Source: Petrosia ficiformis (Eukaryota; Porifera; Demospongiae; Haplosclerida; Petrosiidae). Taken from it: 64,000 nucleotides of DNA. The stretch spans positions 4,670,426 through 4,734,425 of the forward strand of contig OX345651.1 of assembly GCA_947044365.1 (NCBI GenBank), written 5' to 3'. Within the stretch, counting starts at the first letter, position 1. The number at the start of each line of letters is the position of its first letter. The translations under genes were made by a program, and so were the position numbers. The notes beneath the pieces were generated by a model. It did no database searches. It worked only from the letters and a program-made list of their open reading frames with translations, and was not told the origin of the DNA. Positions 49,487 to 60,300 of this stretch are shown here, in pieces.

Positions 49487-50843
49487 GTATTTATTTATGT
49501 ATGTACATGTATGTATGTATGTACATATATCTAATATCAGGTATTTGATCTAAAAGGGTCAATGAGAGGACGATATGTAAATCTCGATCCAAAAAAAGAC
49601 ACAAAAGGAGATGTATTAATGGATGAAAACTTTCTTGAATGTTAGTAATCTACAATATACATGTACATGTACATGTACATGAATATACATGTACATGTAT
49701 ATATGTGTACATGTATTCAGTACACAGTATGTTTCTATAATATATGAGAATGTGCATGTAACTGTTCTCATAAGATCACAAGTAATCCACATTCCCATTC
49801 TTACATATAGATATATACTACTCACCAGTAAATATATGACCTCATTCTTAATTCTATCCACATTCCCATTCTTACATATAGATATATATACTATATACTC
49901 ACCAGTAAATGCATGACCTCATTCTTAATTGTATCCACATTCCCATTCTTTAGATATATATTACTCGCCAGTATATGTATGGCCTCATTCCAAAGCAGTC
50001 TTGATGCAGGCTATATTATCAGACACACTATTTCTTGCTAAAAATTCAATCATGGACTATTCTTTACTTACTGGATTAGATGAGGAGAAAGGAGAGCTGG
50101 TTGTAGGAATTATAGGTCAGCCATACACTGGAGTGGATGGGGGCACACATTAATTGAAGGGCTTAGAACCGGCACACATTAATTGAAGGGCTTAGAACCA
50201 TAGTGGACTAACCTAAAATCAAATACTGGAACCATCCATAATGCATTAAATATATATATAGCCCAGTGTTTTTGATAAGCTCATATGGGCCCAAACAGCT
50301 TTTTATTTGGCACTGCACAGTTCTCTCTTTGGGCCAGATGGTGCAGTTAATTATGTTTATATTGTCACTAACAGTATTAATTGTTTGTTAATTGGCTCAA
50401 GATGTATTCCCAATGGCACACACACTAACCATTGTTGAGCCAATTTGGCCCATGCTTCAAAATGTATCAAAACTCTGATATAACCCAATAGCAAATTCTG
50501 ATTTTATTTTCTCCTGAAACATTATTTTGAGACTGTTTTTTTGGTTAGACTATTATGATTCTCATCCGTTCAATCTGTGTGTGTATGTGGCGGCACTGCA
50601 GTCATGTGTGTCTGTTTGTGCGTATAATTCTTGTTTTGATCTTTTCTTGTAGATTTTGTACGACCATTCACACTTGACAAACGTCTTGAAATGATCTTAA
50701 AGAAAGCAGGCCGGAGTGTTCTCCCTACTGTGGTCTACCCAGATTTATATAGAAAAAGATTCCTTGAAGCCATGGATAGATATTTCTCACCGGTACCAGA
50801 CAAATGGACAGGTTTAGGATCAGATATACAAATTACTTTATAA
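37714..50843 (+). CDS. PIKFYVE: PIKFYVE (Fab1), phosphatidylinositol 3-phosphate 5-kinase
   Basis: Makes PI(3,5)P2 on endosomes from PI3P. Exons: 37714-38184, 38645-39196, 39508-39677, 39942-42495, 42640-42756, 42825-42928, 43374-43617, 43839-44026, 44175-44294, 44448-44735, 45310-45875, 45960-46017, two poorly resolved small exons in 46272-46420, 47047-47143, 47203-47391, 47578-47837, 48035-48131, 48221-48300, 48358-48461, 49080-49208, 49541-49640, 49954-50115, 50653-50843. The FYVE finger has WMPD, RRHHCR and RVCSAC. A DEP domain follows ([15 protein letters not shown]). The single 2.55 kb exon 4 holds the TCP1/CCT-like domain ([26 protein letters not shown]). The cysteine-rich Fab1 region has [23 protein letters not shown] and RHFVHSDYE. 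The kinase has [43 protein letters not shown] and DKWTGLGS. All catalytic landmarks appear intact. Confidence 0.97.
38255..38622. repeat. (CATC)n-type repeat in PIKFYVE intron 1
   Basis: CCATCCAACCATTCAT words fill the intron up to the FYVE exon acceptor. The long SIHPSIHP open frame fuses with the FYVE exon by chance and is not the protein start. Confidence 0.9.
39197..39476. repeat. (GTAT)n/(GTGT)n starting at the PIKFYVE exon 2 donor
   Basis: The donor GTATGTATG is the first unit of a 280-base array that makes up nearly the whole intron. Confidence 0.93.
39690..39930. repeat. Four tandem units of about 75 bases in PIKFYVE intron 3
   Basis: The unit carries TTGATTCCTATGAATATTAA and ATTATAACTACAG. 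It fills the intron. Confidence 0.85.
42957..43372. repeat. 26-base pyrimidine-rich minisatellite in PIKFYVE intron 6
   Basis: The unit is CATTTCCCCTCCTCTTCAAC plus ATTGTC, with CACC/CATC variants, about 15 copies. One DNA strand is strongly pyrimidine-rich and the array ends exactly in the exon 7 acceptor polypyrimidine tract. Open frames here are repeat translations. Confidence 0.92.
43618..43748. repeat. (GTAT)n and (AT)n starting at the PIKFYVE exon 7 donor
   Basis: The donor GTATGTGTGTATG continues into GTAT words, then about 40 bases of AT. Confidence 0.9.
44736..45128 (+). repeat. 54-base minisatellite made of copies of the PIKFYVE exon 10 donor junction
   Basis: The unit ends AATGTAGAATGTTTTAATAAAGA, as the exon does, and begins GTAAGTAAAGAG, as the intron does. 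Donor-like GTAAGT occurs at 44736 (authentic), 44790, 44844, 44898, 44952, 45006 and 45060, with GCAAGT at 45114. Reading past the authentic donor gives an immediate TAA, so use of any copy would truncate the kinase. Confidence 0.95.
46035..46250. repeat. (GGAT)n/(GGACAGACA)n repeat in a PIKFYVE intron
   Basis: GGAT words alternate with blocks of GACAGACAGATGGACAAATG. Confidence 0.9.
46856..46916 (+). repeat. tRNA 3'-half-like sequence followed by a 12-base inverted repeat
   Basis: GTGGGTTCGAATCCCAC is a perfect T-arm with a B box (GGTTCGAATCC), followed by CTGAGGCA like an acceptor end. No matching 5' half is seen upstream. CACCTGAGGCAA pairs perfectly with TTGCCTCAGGTG 20 bases further on. 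It may be a tRNA or SINE remnant in a PIKFYVE intron. Confidence 0.5.
47408..47575. repeat. (CTCC)n-type pyrimidine tract before a PIKFYVE acceptor
   Basis: CCCTCTCC words fill the intron up to the acceptor CTCTCAG at 47571-47577. Confidence 0.9.
48590..48945. repeat. 57-base repeat, six copies, open in frame with the preceding PIKFYVE exon
   Basis: The unit reads CTTTCAACTGTTAAGGCCTT plus CTTCAGGTGTTGTTCTGATA and on. Because it is a multiple of three, it stays open on both strands ([11 protein letters not shown] in the gene sense). It lies in the intron after exon 48358-48461. Confidence 0.9.
49222..49530. repeat. (GTAT)n in a PIKFYVE kinase intron
   Basis: About 300 bases of GTAT starting 14 bases after the donor at 49209. 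Confidence 0.95.
49788..49990 (+). repeat. Tandem copies of a PIKFYVE acceptor junction
   Basis: Two units (about 49788-49857 and 49858-49935) copy the true acceptor region and exon start. Each has CCACATTCCCATTCTTACAT, then ATAG and ATATATACTACTCACCAGTA. The exon itself begins at 49954 with ATATATATTACTCGCCAGTA after TTCTTTAG. Confidence 0.88.
50150..50204. repeat. Short direct duplication in a PIKFYVE intron
   Basis: GGCACACATTAATTGAAGGG plus CTTAGAACC occurs twice in tandem. Confidence 0.9.
50262..50498. mobile_element. Possible MITE with imperfect inverted ends in the last PIKFYVE intron
   Basis: CAGTGTTTTTGATAAGCTCA..GGGCC at the left and GGCCCATGCTTCAAAATG..CAAAACTCTG at the right are imperfect reverse complements of about 30 bases. 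No coding potential. Confidence 0.5.
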
Positions 50844-51608
50844 AAAACTCTATTATTCTTGCAATGTTAATCATTTGTTGTATATATACATGTATATACT
50901 TACATGTGTACATATATATAATATATATAATTACTATTTATATAAAATACTGTATTTAATTATAACTTTTATTTATACATTATTGCACCTGTACTATTAT
51001 AATTCTTATATATGAATTTACTTGTCAAATGTAATTGTCTAGAGTAATTTTGCAACATGACACCATGAGAGATGGAGACTTATCTTCACATACTACCTTC
51101 TTGACTACCTATCTACCTAGCTACCTACCTCCTTAACTACCTACCTACCTATATACCTACCTATACCTACCTCTTGCATACCTACCTATCTACCTCCTTA
51201 ACTACCTACATGTATCTACCTATATACCTACCTCCTACGTACCTACTTATCTATCTAGCTACCTCCTTAACTATATCTACCTATATACCTACCTCCTACG
51301 TACCTACCTACCTACCTCCTTAACTACCTACATGTATCTACCTACCTACGTACCTACCTACCTACCATCTAGCTACCTCCTTAACTACTTACCTACATAC
51401 CTACCTACCTATCTACTTACCTACCTACCTATATACCTACCTCCTACCTACCTACCTACGTACCTACCTACGTACCTACCTACGTACCTACCTACCTATC
51501 TACCTACCTCCTACCTACCTACTTATCAACCATTGTCTCTTAATTAACTAATATCAATACAGCTGACAATTTATACAGCAGTAATTAGAAATAAATGATG
51601 ATGTCATC
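50844..51608. other. Tail-to-tail spacer with CTAC repeat between PIKFYVE and the GtaA-like gene
   Basis: The first 250 bases are AT-rich 3' region of PIKFYVE. About 51098-51532 is an irregular (CTAC)n array with CTCC interruptions. The rest is 3' region of the opposite gene. The ORF of LPTYLPTYL runs is a repeat translation. Confidence 0.75.
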
Positions 51609-54600
51609 TTAAAAATGAGTACTAGCTGTTAATAACTTGGCATAAAGACCACCGATAACAGGTCGGGCAGTAAATCCTTGTCTTCTACCTGTCTCAACAT
51701 TGTACCTACAAAAAATATTCATCTCCTACTAATCATATTTTCATTATCAATATTCTACTTACCAGTCTGTGAAGGGAGATCTGTCTGTAGTTTCATTAGC
51801 AAACTTAAATACTGCATTAGAAATGGCTTCAAACTGCGTAATAAATAATGAAGGGTGTTATGAATCCATGACAATAGAACTGAGAATGAAGAGAATCAAT
51901 GGCACTTACTATATATATATATATATAATTATATATATATATATGTTCTGACAACCTGACCATTTTAATACCAAACATGCTGGGTTTAGGAGTGTTGGTT
52001 TATTGTTAGGGTTTGGGGCTGAGGATTGGTTTGGGGCTGAGGTTTGGTTTGGGGTTGAGGATTGTTTAGAGTTTAGGACTGATTAGATCAAATCATATTG
52101 AAATGGGTTAAGTTGTATGGGTTTACAATTTGGGTTAGTTAAAATACATAACACAATATAACCTGTTGGTCATTTCCTAAAGCAGCTATCCACATCAGCC
52201 AATCAGTTTTAGTATATGGATGACGATCATCTAGAGGTATACCATACTAAGAAGAAAGTTAAAAGAGAATATTAAGAAATAGATAATGTCTTTCTTACGG
52301 TACTCATGTTACTCATGTAGTAAGCTTCTTCTACATCAAGCACTGACTGATTGAAAAGATCAAATTTCAAAATTTTCTGGAATACAATAAAACAATGTAT
52401 TATATGTGTCATCAATGTGTATGCATCAAGATCGAACCTGATATAGTAAATTATACTTGAGAGACCATGAATTAGATAAATCAAATTGACGTCGATAATG
52501 ATCTGTATCCTGAAATAATAGAATACATTTTTATTATAGCTGAAACAATACAGTAGTACTACAGCAGTGACAGTACGATAGTACAACCGTAATATATACA
52601 TGTGCATGTACGTATGTACATACATGTATATACATGTATGTATTACAGTTGCACCACCATCCAACCAGTTTTATCTAACCTCTGCAGTACCATGGTACCA
52701 CCGTCCAGAGGAATTTTATTACAGCTGATATTATTCAGGCTATCTAGATGATGAACAGTACCACTCCATGCACTATACAGTATCAGGAGCCAATAACGAC
52801 ATTGACCAAAACTACCACTAATCTTCGATTTCTGATCAATGTCATTATGGCCTCTTGACAGTACATATTACAGCTGTACCATGGTCCCTACCTCTATAAT
52901 GCCACTATTCCATACAAATCACTTACATTAGCCTTTGTCATCCAGAACGCAACAAAGAAAGAATTCAGTTTATCATACAACTCTGCTTCTTCTCTATCTC
53001 CTTTTGCTTTCAAGAGATAAGAGTAAGCTGCCAGACCTACAATCCCCTACACAGATGATAGCAACTGATGAACGTTGGCCAGTCCATAAACAGAATCAGT
53101 GAGGAGAAGAAGGGAAGGAGGAGACAGAGAGCAGCTGTTATGTTACCTTGGCTGCCAGATTGACATTATGAGGTGATTTCCCTTCAAAATCATCAGTACA
53201 TAATTGATCTTCCGGATCGGGTAAACTAAATGCAATATTATCAGCCCATGTCTTCAACAGTCTCCTATAAATAAAATTAATAATCCACTCAAACAGGTAT
53301 TACAAGTTCCACACAGTACTCTCAAACAGGTATTACAAGTTATAAGAACGTACCAATATGAGCTAAGAAATGATATGTCATTCTTTTTCATTACAACAGC
53401 TGCAATCATAATGAGCTGGAATTATAGAGTAAACAATAAGTACTGATGAAATGTATGGATACATGTATTACCATGGCAACTACATTTGTACTACTTGATG
53501 GTTAAGAAGAGTTATACTATCACAATTCTATTTACACTTCAGATGAAGGAATTCTCAATTCGTTACAACCCCCAAGTCAAGTCAAATATTTCTACATTTT
53601 TAAATTTATACGTACCATATTTCCTGTTTCCTCCATTGGCATTTGTTCCTGTCTATTTGGCAACAAATCACAAACTATGAACAAACATTAAGGTGTTATA
53701 CACACACACACACACACGAATGCACACACACACACACACACACATACTCGGCCAGTGTCCCAAATGATGAGGTGCCTGTAGTGAATTATGAATGGTAATA
53801 TGATATGAATAATATTAATTATATCGTACCCATGGTAACGTATATGGCACATCCATGCCATACATTTTAGTATTGTTATTAGCATATTCTAGTATCGGAA
53901 TTAAAACCAGTTTCAATACCTGAAAAATGATGAGAATACATTAGAACCTAACCAAAACAAAAGATATATTTAACTAACATCAGGATTAGTCGCAACAAAT
54001 ATTGGAGATGCAGGGTATATGACATCAACCTAAAAGGAGAGAGTAGGGAAGAGACACAGAGAGAGAGGGGAAGAAACAGAGAGAAAGTGGGGAAGAGACA
54101 CAGAGCGAGTGGGGAAGAGACACAGAGAGAGTGGGGAAGAGACACAGAGAGAGTGGGGAAGAGACACAGAGCAAGTGGGGAAGAGACACGGAGAGAGTGG
54201 AGAAGAGACACGGAGAGAGAGGAATGGTTGGTATATTTGACAGTTGTTAATTTCCTTACTGTGCTAACATCTCCATCACTAGATATCTCTTTCATAAACA
54301 GCCATGTTGTTTTCAGTACATCATTCCAAACAGCAACGAGTCCACCAACAGCTTGTCTAACAGACAAAGAAATAAAAATTGAAGATTTTGTATAAATTAA
54401 ATCAGATTGCTGGTAACCACATGACTTCTGTTTTGTCACGACTCCTAACCATGTGACTTCTGTTTTGTCACAATTCCTAACCACATGACTTCTGTTTTGT
54501 CACATGACTCCTAACCACATGACTTCTGTTTTGTCACATGACTCCTACAAACACTTGTAGTGTATTTATGACAATATCATTTTTAGAAAGGTATAATTAT

Positions 54601-56349
54601 ATTCAACTATACTGTACAGGTCTACTGCAATAATTAAAATAGAAATTGGGTAATCATGGACACTTAACTAAAACTAAAACCCTTTAGTAAGCCTATAATA
54701 TTATCTTGATACATGATTCAATTTCACTGACCTCCAGGCTAGTGAAGTAAAAGTGGCATACTTCTCTCCTCCTGCTTTGTACAAATCCATTACAACACTC
54801 ACATCAAGCTTATCACACATCTGTTGAATTCATGTCAAAATTCAGTAACCATAGCAACAATTTAGACAAACATACGTCTGTTATTGTTTTGTAATGGGTC
54901 TTCTGTACAATTCCTGAAATGTTTCCATACAAATGTCGCCATAGAGGCATCATTGGAGTACCAAAATATGAAATAGAATAGACTTGATCGTAAAATATTT
55001 GAAGGTGTCTCATAGCAGATGTAGTATTTGGTACCACCATTCCTATATCCCAACTAACAGCAAGAACAGGCCAGTTAGTGCTGCAAGGTCTGGGTTTATT
55101 CTAGAATGGACATTATGTATAATTAAAGTCTGTTCACATTCACGATGAGCTCAAAATTAGGATGAGATGACTATACATGTATATGTAATATAGTGTAATG
55201 TTATAAGAATAATATATGATTATACTGTAACTCAATAATGAAGTAGTGGATTGAAATTTGACATACACAAAAAAGAATGGGAAGGATAGTTATATAAAAT
55301 ATTGTTGGTCATTCCAAACTAAACTCATGAAGTCAAAGTGAATGTGAAAGACCTTTATAATATTAATTATTATTATTAATACATTATGACTCACAGTGTC
55401 ATCAGGAGGCAGTTTGTCTCCTTGTATAAAAGCAGTTCTAAGATTCGTAGAATATCCGATACTAGTCTGTACAGTACTTTCTACAATGACACTCACATAC
55501 CAATACCCTAATTATAAAAGATCATTCATTAGATTAATAATATACAGGTACCAGGGACATACAAACACGAGAGAGACTAGTCACTGGAACAAACCACTTT
55601 AATGGGTGTGGCTACAACATACTGTTCAGATTTTAACCCTAACGACAAGAATCCCTAGTTGGCTGCGTTCCTGTGACTAGCTATTATTTATAAACACTCA
55701 CCCCAATTAATTCTGTCACTACCTTGACCTAGATACTTCTATAACAAATAATACAACAAACAATAATATAATTACTATATTGATATCTGTATAATAAGGT
55801 CTCCATCCGCCAGGACTATAGTTTGATATAGAGATGGTTAGACTGAAGAGATCATGCTAAATGAGATTGGCGTCTCAAAAACCAATAGTTACATGAAGTG
55901 ACCTTATTAGACTGGCTTACTGAACATTTGAAATTTCATGTTCATCACTGAACATTTGAAATTTCATGTTATAAATTACCTGTGCAGCTGTTCCAATCCT
56001 CATTGCTGCCTGTCCTGGAACCACACCAATTCTATCCCAGGTAACTGGTTCAGAAACATCTGACACAGTACCCTAAGGACATTATTAGAAATACATGTAT
56101 AATAATTAATTATCGGAGTACCTCAGCAGTGTTATCATAATATAACTGTATGTTATGAGTTTTGTTATCAATACTGTCCACTTTATAGGAAATGTATGTT
56201 AGAGGATAAGTCACTGGATTATCAGCATCTGCCATAGCTGGTGTGGAAAACTGAAGAGAGAGAAGAAGTGGTTATGATTTATATGACCTGTATAATTATG
56301 TTTATCAATAATACTATACACATACAATGTATGTATGTATGTATGTATG

Positions 56350-56385
<36 letters not shown>

Positions 56386-56413
56386 TGTATGTATGTATGT
56401 ATGTATCCATGTA

Positions 56414-56478
<65 letters not shown>

Positions 56479-56485
56479 ATGTATG

Positions 56486-56519
<34 letters not shown>

Positions 56520-57186
56520 TGTTATGCAAAATATTTGGTAAATAGTGAACTTTAACTTGTAAATGCATCATATTAACATCATAAGAAGGTAACTGACTTT
56601 TACTGTAAGTCTCACTCCACTCTCTTCAAACACATAAACAGTTTGACTTGGATAAACCTGAATTAATGAAATAGTCATTAATCATGAAATCGTTAGAACC
56701 AGCAGGAGCTAATGAGCACTGATTAGTCACAGATGTTAAAGATCAGTAACAAAGGAAGCCATATTACAAACCGTTAGTTTAACTTGAGTCATCACATCCT
56801 GAGCCAAATCTGACGTCTTAGACATAAACCTGGAGGAATATTGTATGTAATAGTCACTATACAGATAATATATCTACAGCTGAACACCTGTAAGCCTTTC
56901 CATCAATTCGTATCATACCAGTGAGTGCAATAGCAGCTCCACTCCAGTGTTTAGTTATATCATCATATAGATTATCAGCATTAGACCAGATACTATTAAA
57001 TAAATAATTATGAATAACTACACACATGCATACACATATATACCTCAAATAAGGATCAACAACTACCAGAGGAACTGAAGGAGGACGAAATCCAGATACT
57101 AGAGCAGACTGTCCAAATGCAGTTTCAACAGATACGAGCAAAAAACATACCACAAACATGAATATAGCCATGATGAGAGATCTCAT
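51609..57186 (-). CDS. Secreted GtaA-like glutaminase-family protein (DUF4965/DUF5127/DUF1793 type)
   Basis: Related to fungal glutaminase A and bacterial homologues; the substrate here is unproven. Twenty-three minus-strand exons: 57186-57044, 56992-56888, 56829-56772, 56657-56594, 56250-56122, 56072-55980, 55738-55702, 55507-55395, 55100-54876, 54820-54732, 54356-54260, 54029-53979, 53919-53830, 53775-53748, 53674-53616, 53415-53354, 53264-53147, 53046-52927, 52509-52438, 52376-52299, 52246-52163, 51833-51773, 51705-51609. A hydrophobic signal peptide (MAIFMFVVCFLLVSVETAFG) is followed by RPPSVPLVVVDPYL/SIWSNADNLYDD, VLAVSWDIG, HHLGHWP, NRQEQMPMEETGNM, LCTDDFEG, NVNLAAKGIVGLAAYS, KTDWLMWIAALG and DWYNVETGRRQGFTARPVIGG, in the family's order. 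Translation may start at 57186 or at 57171, where the signal peptide begins cleanly. No domain appears missing. Confidence 0.82.
54045..54225. repeat. 20-base purine repeat in an intron of the GtaA-like gene
   Basis: The unit is GAGTGGGGAAGAGACACAGA, about nine copies. Frames read SLPHSL or GEETQRE as repeat translation. Confidence 0.9.
54405..54548. repeat. Four to five tandem units of about 34 bases in the GtaA-like gene
   Basis: The unit contains CACATGACTTCTGTTTTGTC and CTCCTAAC. It lies in the intron between exons starting at 54820 and 54356. Confidence 0.88.
54605..54712. mobile_element. AT-rich inverted-repeat family R3, copy 3, shortened
   Basis: CAGGTCTACTGCAATAATTA and AACTAAAACTAAAACCCTTT match the copy at 26755 in inverse sense. 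It lies in an intron of the GtaA-like gene. Confidence 0.6.
55128..55350 (+). mobile_element. MITE family M1, copy G
   Basis: The termini AAAGTCTGTTCACATTCAC and GTGAATGTGAAAGACCTTT are close inverted repeats. It has a diverged single 68-base unit and the GTAGTGGATTGAAATTTGAC body. It lies in an intron of the GtaA-like gene. Confidence 0.82.
56325..56522. repeat. (GTAT)n/(GT)n in an intron of the GtaA-like gene
   Basis: GTAT flanks a 40-base GT run at 56420-56461. Confidence 0.95.
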
Positions 57187-57332
57187 GAATTCGTTTCACG
57201 TAACCAGCCCAACCCACTATATATACCCGGCCCGCCCGCGGCCCGGCCCGGCCCAGTAATGAAGCGCACGCGCTTGCTCGCAATGGGGTCACTTTACAAA
57301 ACTTATTAAAAAAATAATAAATACTATTTCTA
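57187..57332 (-). promoter_or_regulatory. GC-rich promoter with TATA box for the GtaA-like gene
   Basis: The interval to the EXD2 stop codon is 146 bases. It carries TATATATA at 57218-57225, about 32 bases upstream of the outer start codon. Next to it is a run of C and G at 57226-57262 (GGCCGGGC and GCGGGC motifs on the minus strand), the most GC-rich spot in an AT-rich window. This fits a focused TATA promoter with GC boxes and a very short 5' untranslated region. It must also hold the end of EXD2. Confidence 0.6.
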
Positions 57333-60300
57333 CTATGAATCAAAGTTAGGGTTATGATCTACACTCCATAATTTCGGAAGGTATGCTGGTTTCATTGTGT
57401 CAAGAAAATGCTGCCGCCATCTTCGCTGAAATTCCACTATTCCTTCGGACTCACCGACTCCTCTTACCACCATCTCTCCATGAGACACATAATCTCTATT
57501 GACGGATCTGTAGAAGAGATGATGATTTAAAAATATACTATCTATTAGTAACCATAATAGTCTAATTAGTGATGTATCAGTATAGGGCTTCATCAGAGGG
57601 GCGGGCAAGCCTGAGCATGCAAGAATTTGAAATTAGATTTGAAGAATTGCATTGAATAAATAAAAGAATGCAGTAACTATTCATCGAAGTTGCAACAAAC
57701 AATAATCATAGACCTAGGGCTCACTCAGGCTCACCTCTATTATTATGACAAACAGAATCGTGGGAGGTTGTAATACAAAACGATAAGATGAGAATATGAG
57801 CCACACACGATAGAATCACCAAATACAAGATTCTCCTCACACTGGTCTAATTTACAAACCTTGTGTCCATATTTGCTAATTCCTCCATCATTTCTGTTGT
57901 GATCTCATCAATTTCACACTGAAAATGTGCAGCCAACACCTCTAATACTTCCTTCCTTCTCTTCTCTGGCATTTCTCTCTGACCTAAAACTGCTCGAGCT
58001 AAACTACGTCTCCTAACGCAGTCTGGATCATTATGGTATTTCTGTGTACTTGCTTCAAGTGGTGCATCATAATCTAAAGCTATTTGTTGACGCATGAAAC
58101 TGTCATTACGACTTGAAATCTGGTGACATGAAACACAAAGAAGAAGAACATCATGTGATATATGTTCCTTCAAGTGTTTAGGGAAATATCTGAGAGAAAG
58201 GAAAGAAAGAATGATTCTAAACAGTCATACTAACTATGCTATAAGAATGTATAGGATCTTATGTACGTAATTATAGTGAATGCACATAATTATGAAGGAA
58301 TGAACAGAATTAAAGGGCCTGGATTATGAAGGAACTATATCATAGAATGAACAGAATTAAAGGGCCTGGATTATGAGCGAACTATATCATAGAATGAACA
58401 GAATTAAAGGCCCTGGATTATGAAGGAACTATATCATAGAATGAACAGAATTAAAGGGCCTGGATTATGAAGGAACTATATTATAGAATGAACAGAATTA
58501 CAAAGATTCTGCAGTAATCGAATTATAAACGAATGAATAGAATTATAAAGGGCCTGAAGTAATTAGGATTATGAAGGACCTAGAATGAACAAAGGTCCTG
58601 GTAAGAAGAAATGAACAGAGTTATAAAGGTCTGATATTAAATGTATTAACATCTTAAAATACATTATAACTATTATTATTTACTTTCTGTACTCATGTGG
58701 AATAATATTCTTTCTGATGTAGCTATCTTTTCTGCCACACACAACACACATATTCTGTTTCTCTATTAAATAGTATTCTCTGTCTTTATTTGGTTTACCT
58801 GATGGCTCAAATAAGAGACGGACTGTAGGAGGATCTTCACATTCAAGAACTAATAGACAATAATAGATATCAGAATAAACAGATGAAACATAAGAGTTTA
58901 TTAGAACCCAGTATTAGTACCCAGTATTACCAGTATTAGTACCCAGTACTGGTATTAGTCCCAGTATTAGTCCTAGTATTACCAGTATCAGTACCCAGTA
59001 CTAGTATTAGTACCAGTATCAGTACCCAGTACTAGTATTAGCACCGGTACTAGTACCAGTACCAGTATTACCAGTATCAGTACCCAGTACTAGCATTAGT
59101 CTCAGTAATAGTCCAGTATTACCAGTATTAATTTTGCACCCACCACTTAGATAGTACTATTTGAGCAATGTTTTTAGCTTGTCATTTTTGTTTACCGTAA
59201 ACCCAACAGTACCGAATACTATTCATTAATAAAATACCTCCAAGTTCTCGATGTATATACCACTCAATCTTCTTAATATCAACAGTGGATAACAGAGTAC
59301 CATCAGGTGCCCTTATCTGACAGTTATGATACAGAGGTCTTTGACGTAAACTGTATGCAGAAGTACGTCCTGCAGGAAAGCTACCATCAATATTCATTTG
59401 ACTGCTTCGTCGATTTCCTGATCCCTTGAATGTGACATCAATGATTCCCTGGCATAGACCCGATGCACAACTGATTCCTTGATCTGTCAGGAGTATATTA
59501 ACTTCACTGATAGACTGATTCCTATGTACAAATGTAGTACAAGAACCAGACATTTCTAAGTCTGCTGTAGATTCTTCTAATACTTCATCTGTATGTTCAC
59601 CATCATCTCTTTCGCCTCTGGTGTCATCTCCAGTTATCGCTGAGTTTTCAATACTTAAATGCCCAGAATTCCATCGTCTATGATTGATTTTACGTAGAAC
59701 AAGGTTTTTAAAAATCAAAAGTCCGGCAATAGCATCACAAGCTGCATAATTTATCTGTTCATTGCTTAGTTTGTCAACTTCCCAGTTACTACAAGTAATT
59801 CCTGATGTTTTATCTAAATCCCGGTCTACGATCTGATTGGTCAAACTAGCAAGACTGGAATTGCTTCTGTGAGATGAATTAACAATAACATAAATATATA
59901 AATATAAATATATATATGATACAGCTACAAGATTTGCACACAAATATGCATAAACACCAAGCAGATATGAAACAGTATTACTAGATTCTACTGGTTGTGA
60001 TAATCTAAAACTTTGACATAGAGATGAGAACATTACAAACTAAGGTAGAACACATCACCATTCAGACATACTTCTGCTCTACATCAATGTAGCTATAACA
60101 CTATATAACAGCTGGTATAGAGTAATTGGTGTTCCAAAATTATCAGTCATTATTTACTAAGATTTGAAGACAAAGAATGAACTAGTTCTCAGAAAGAAAC
60201 AATACCTACTTGTTTTGTCTCACAAACCTAATTCCACATCGAAGTGCCAAGTTCCTCAAATCAACAGTTCCAATAGTGTTAATACCAAATCCTTCCATAA

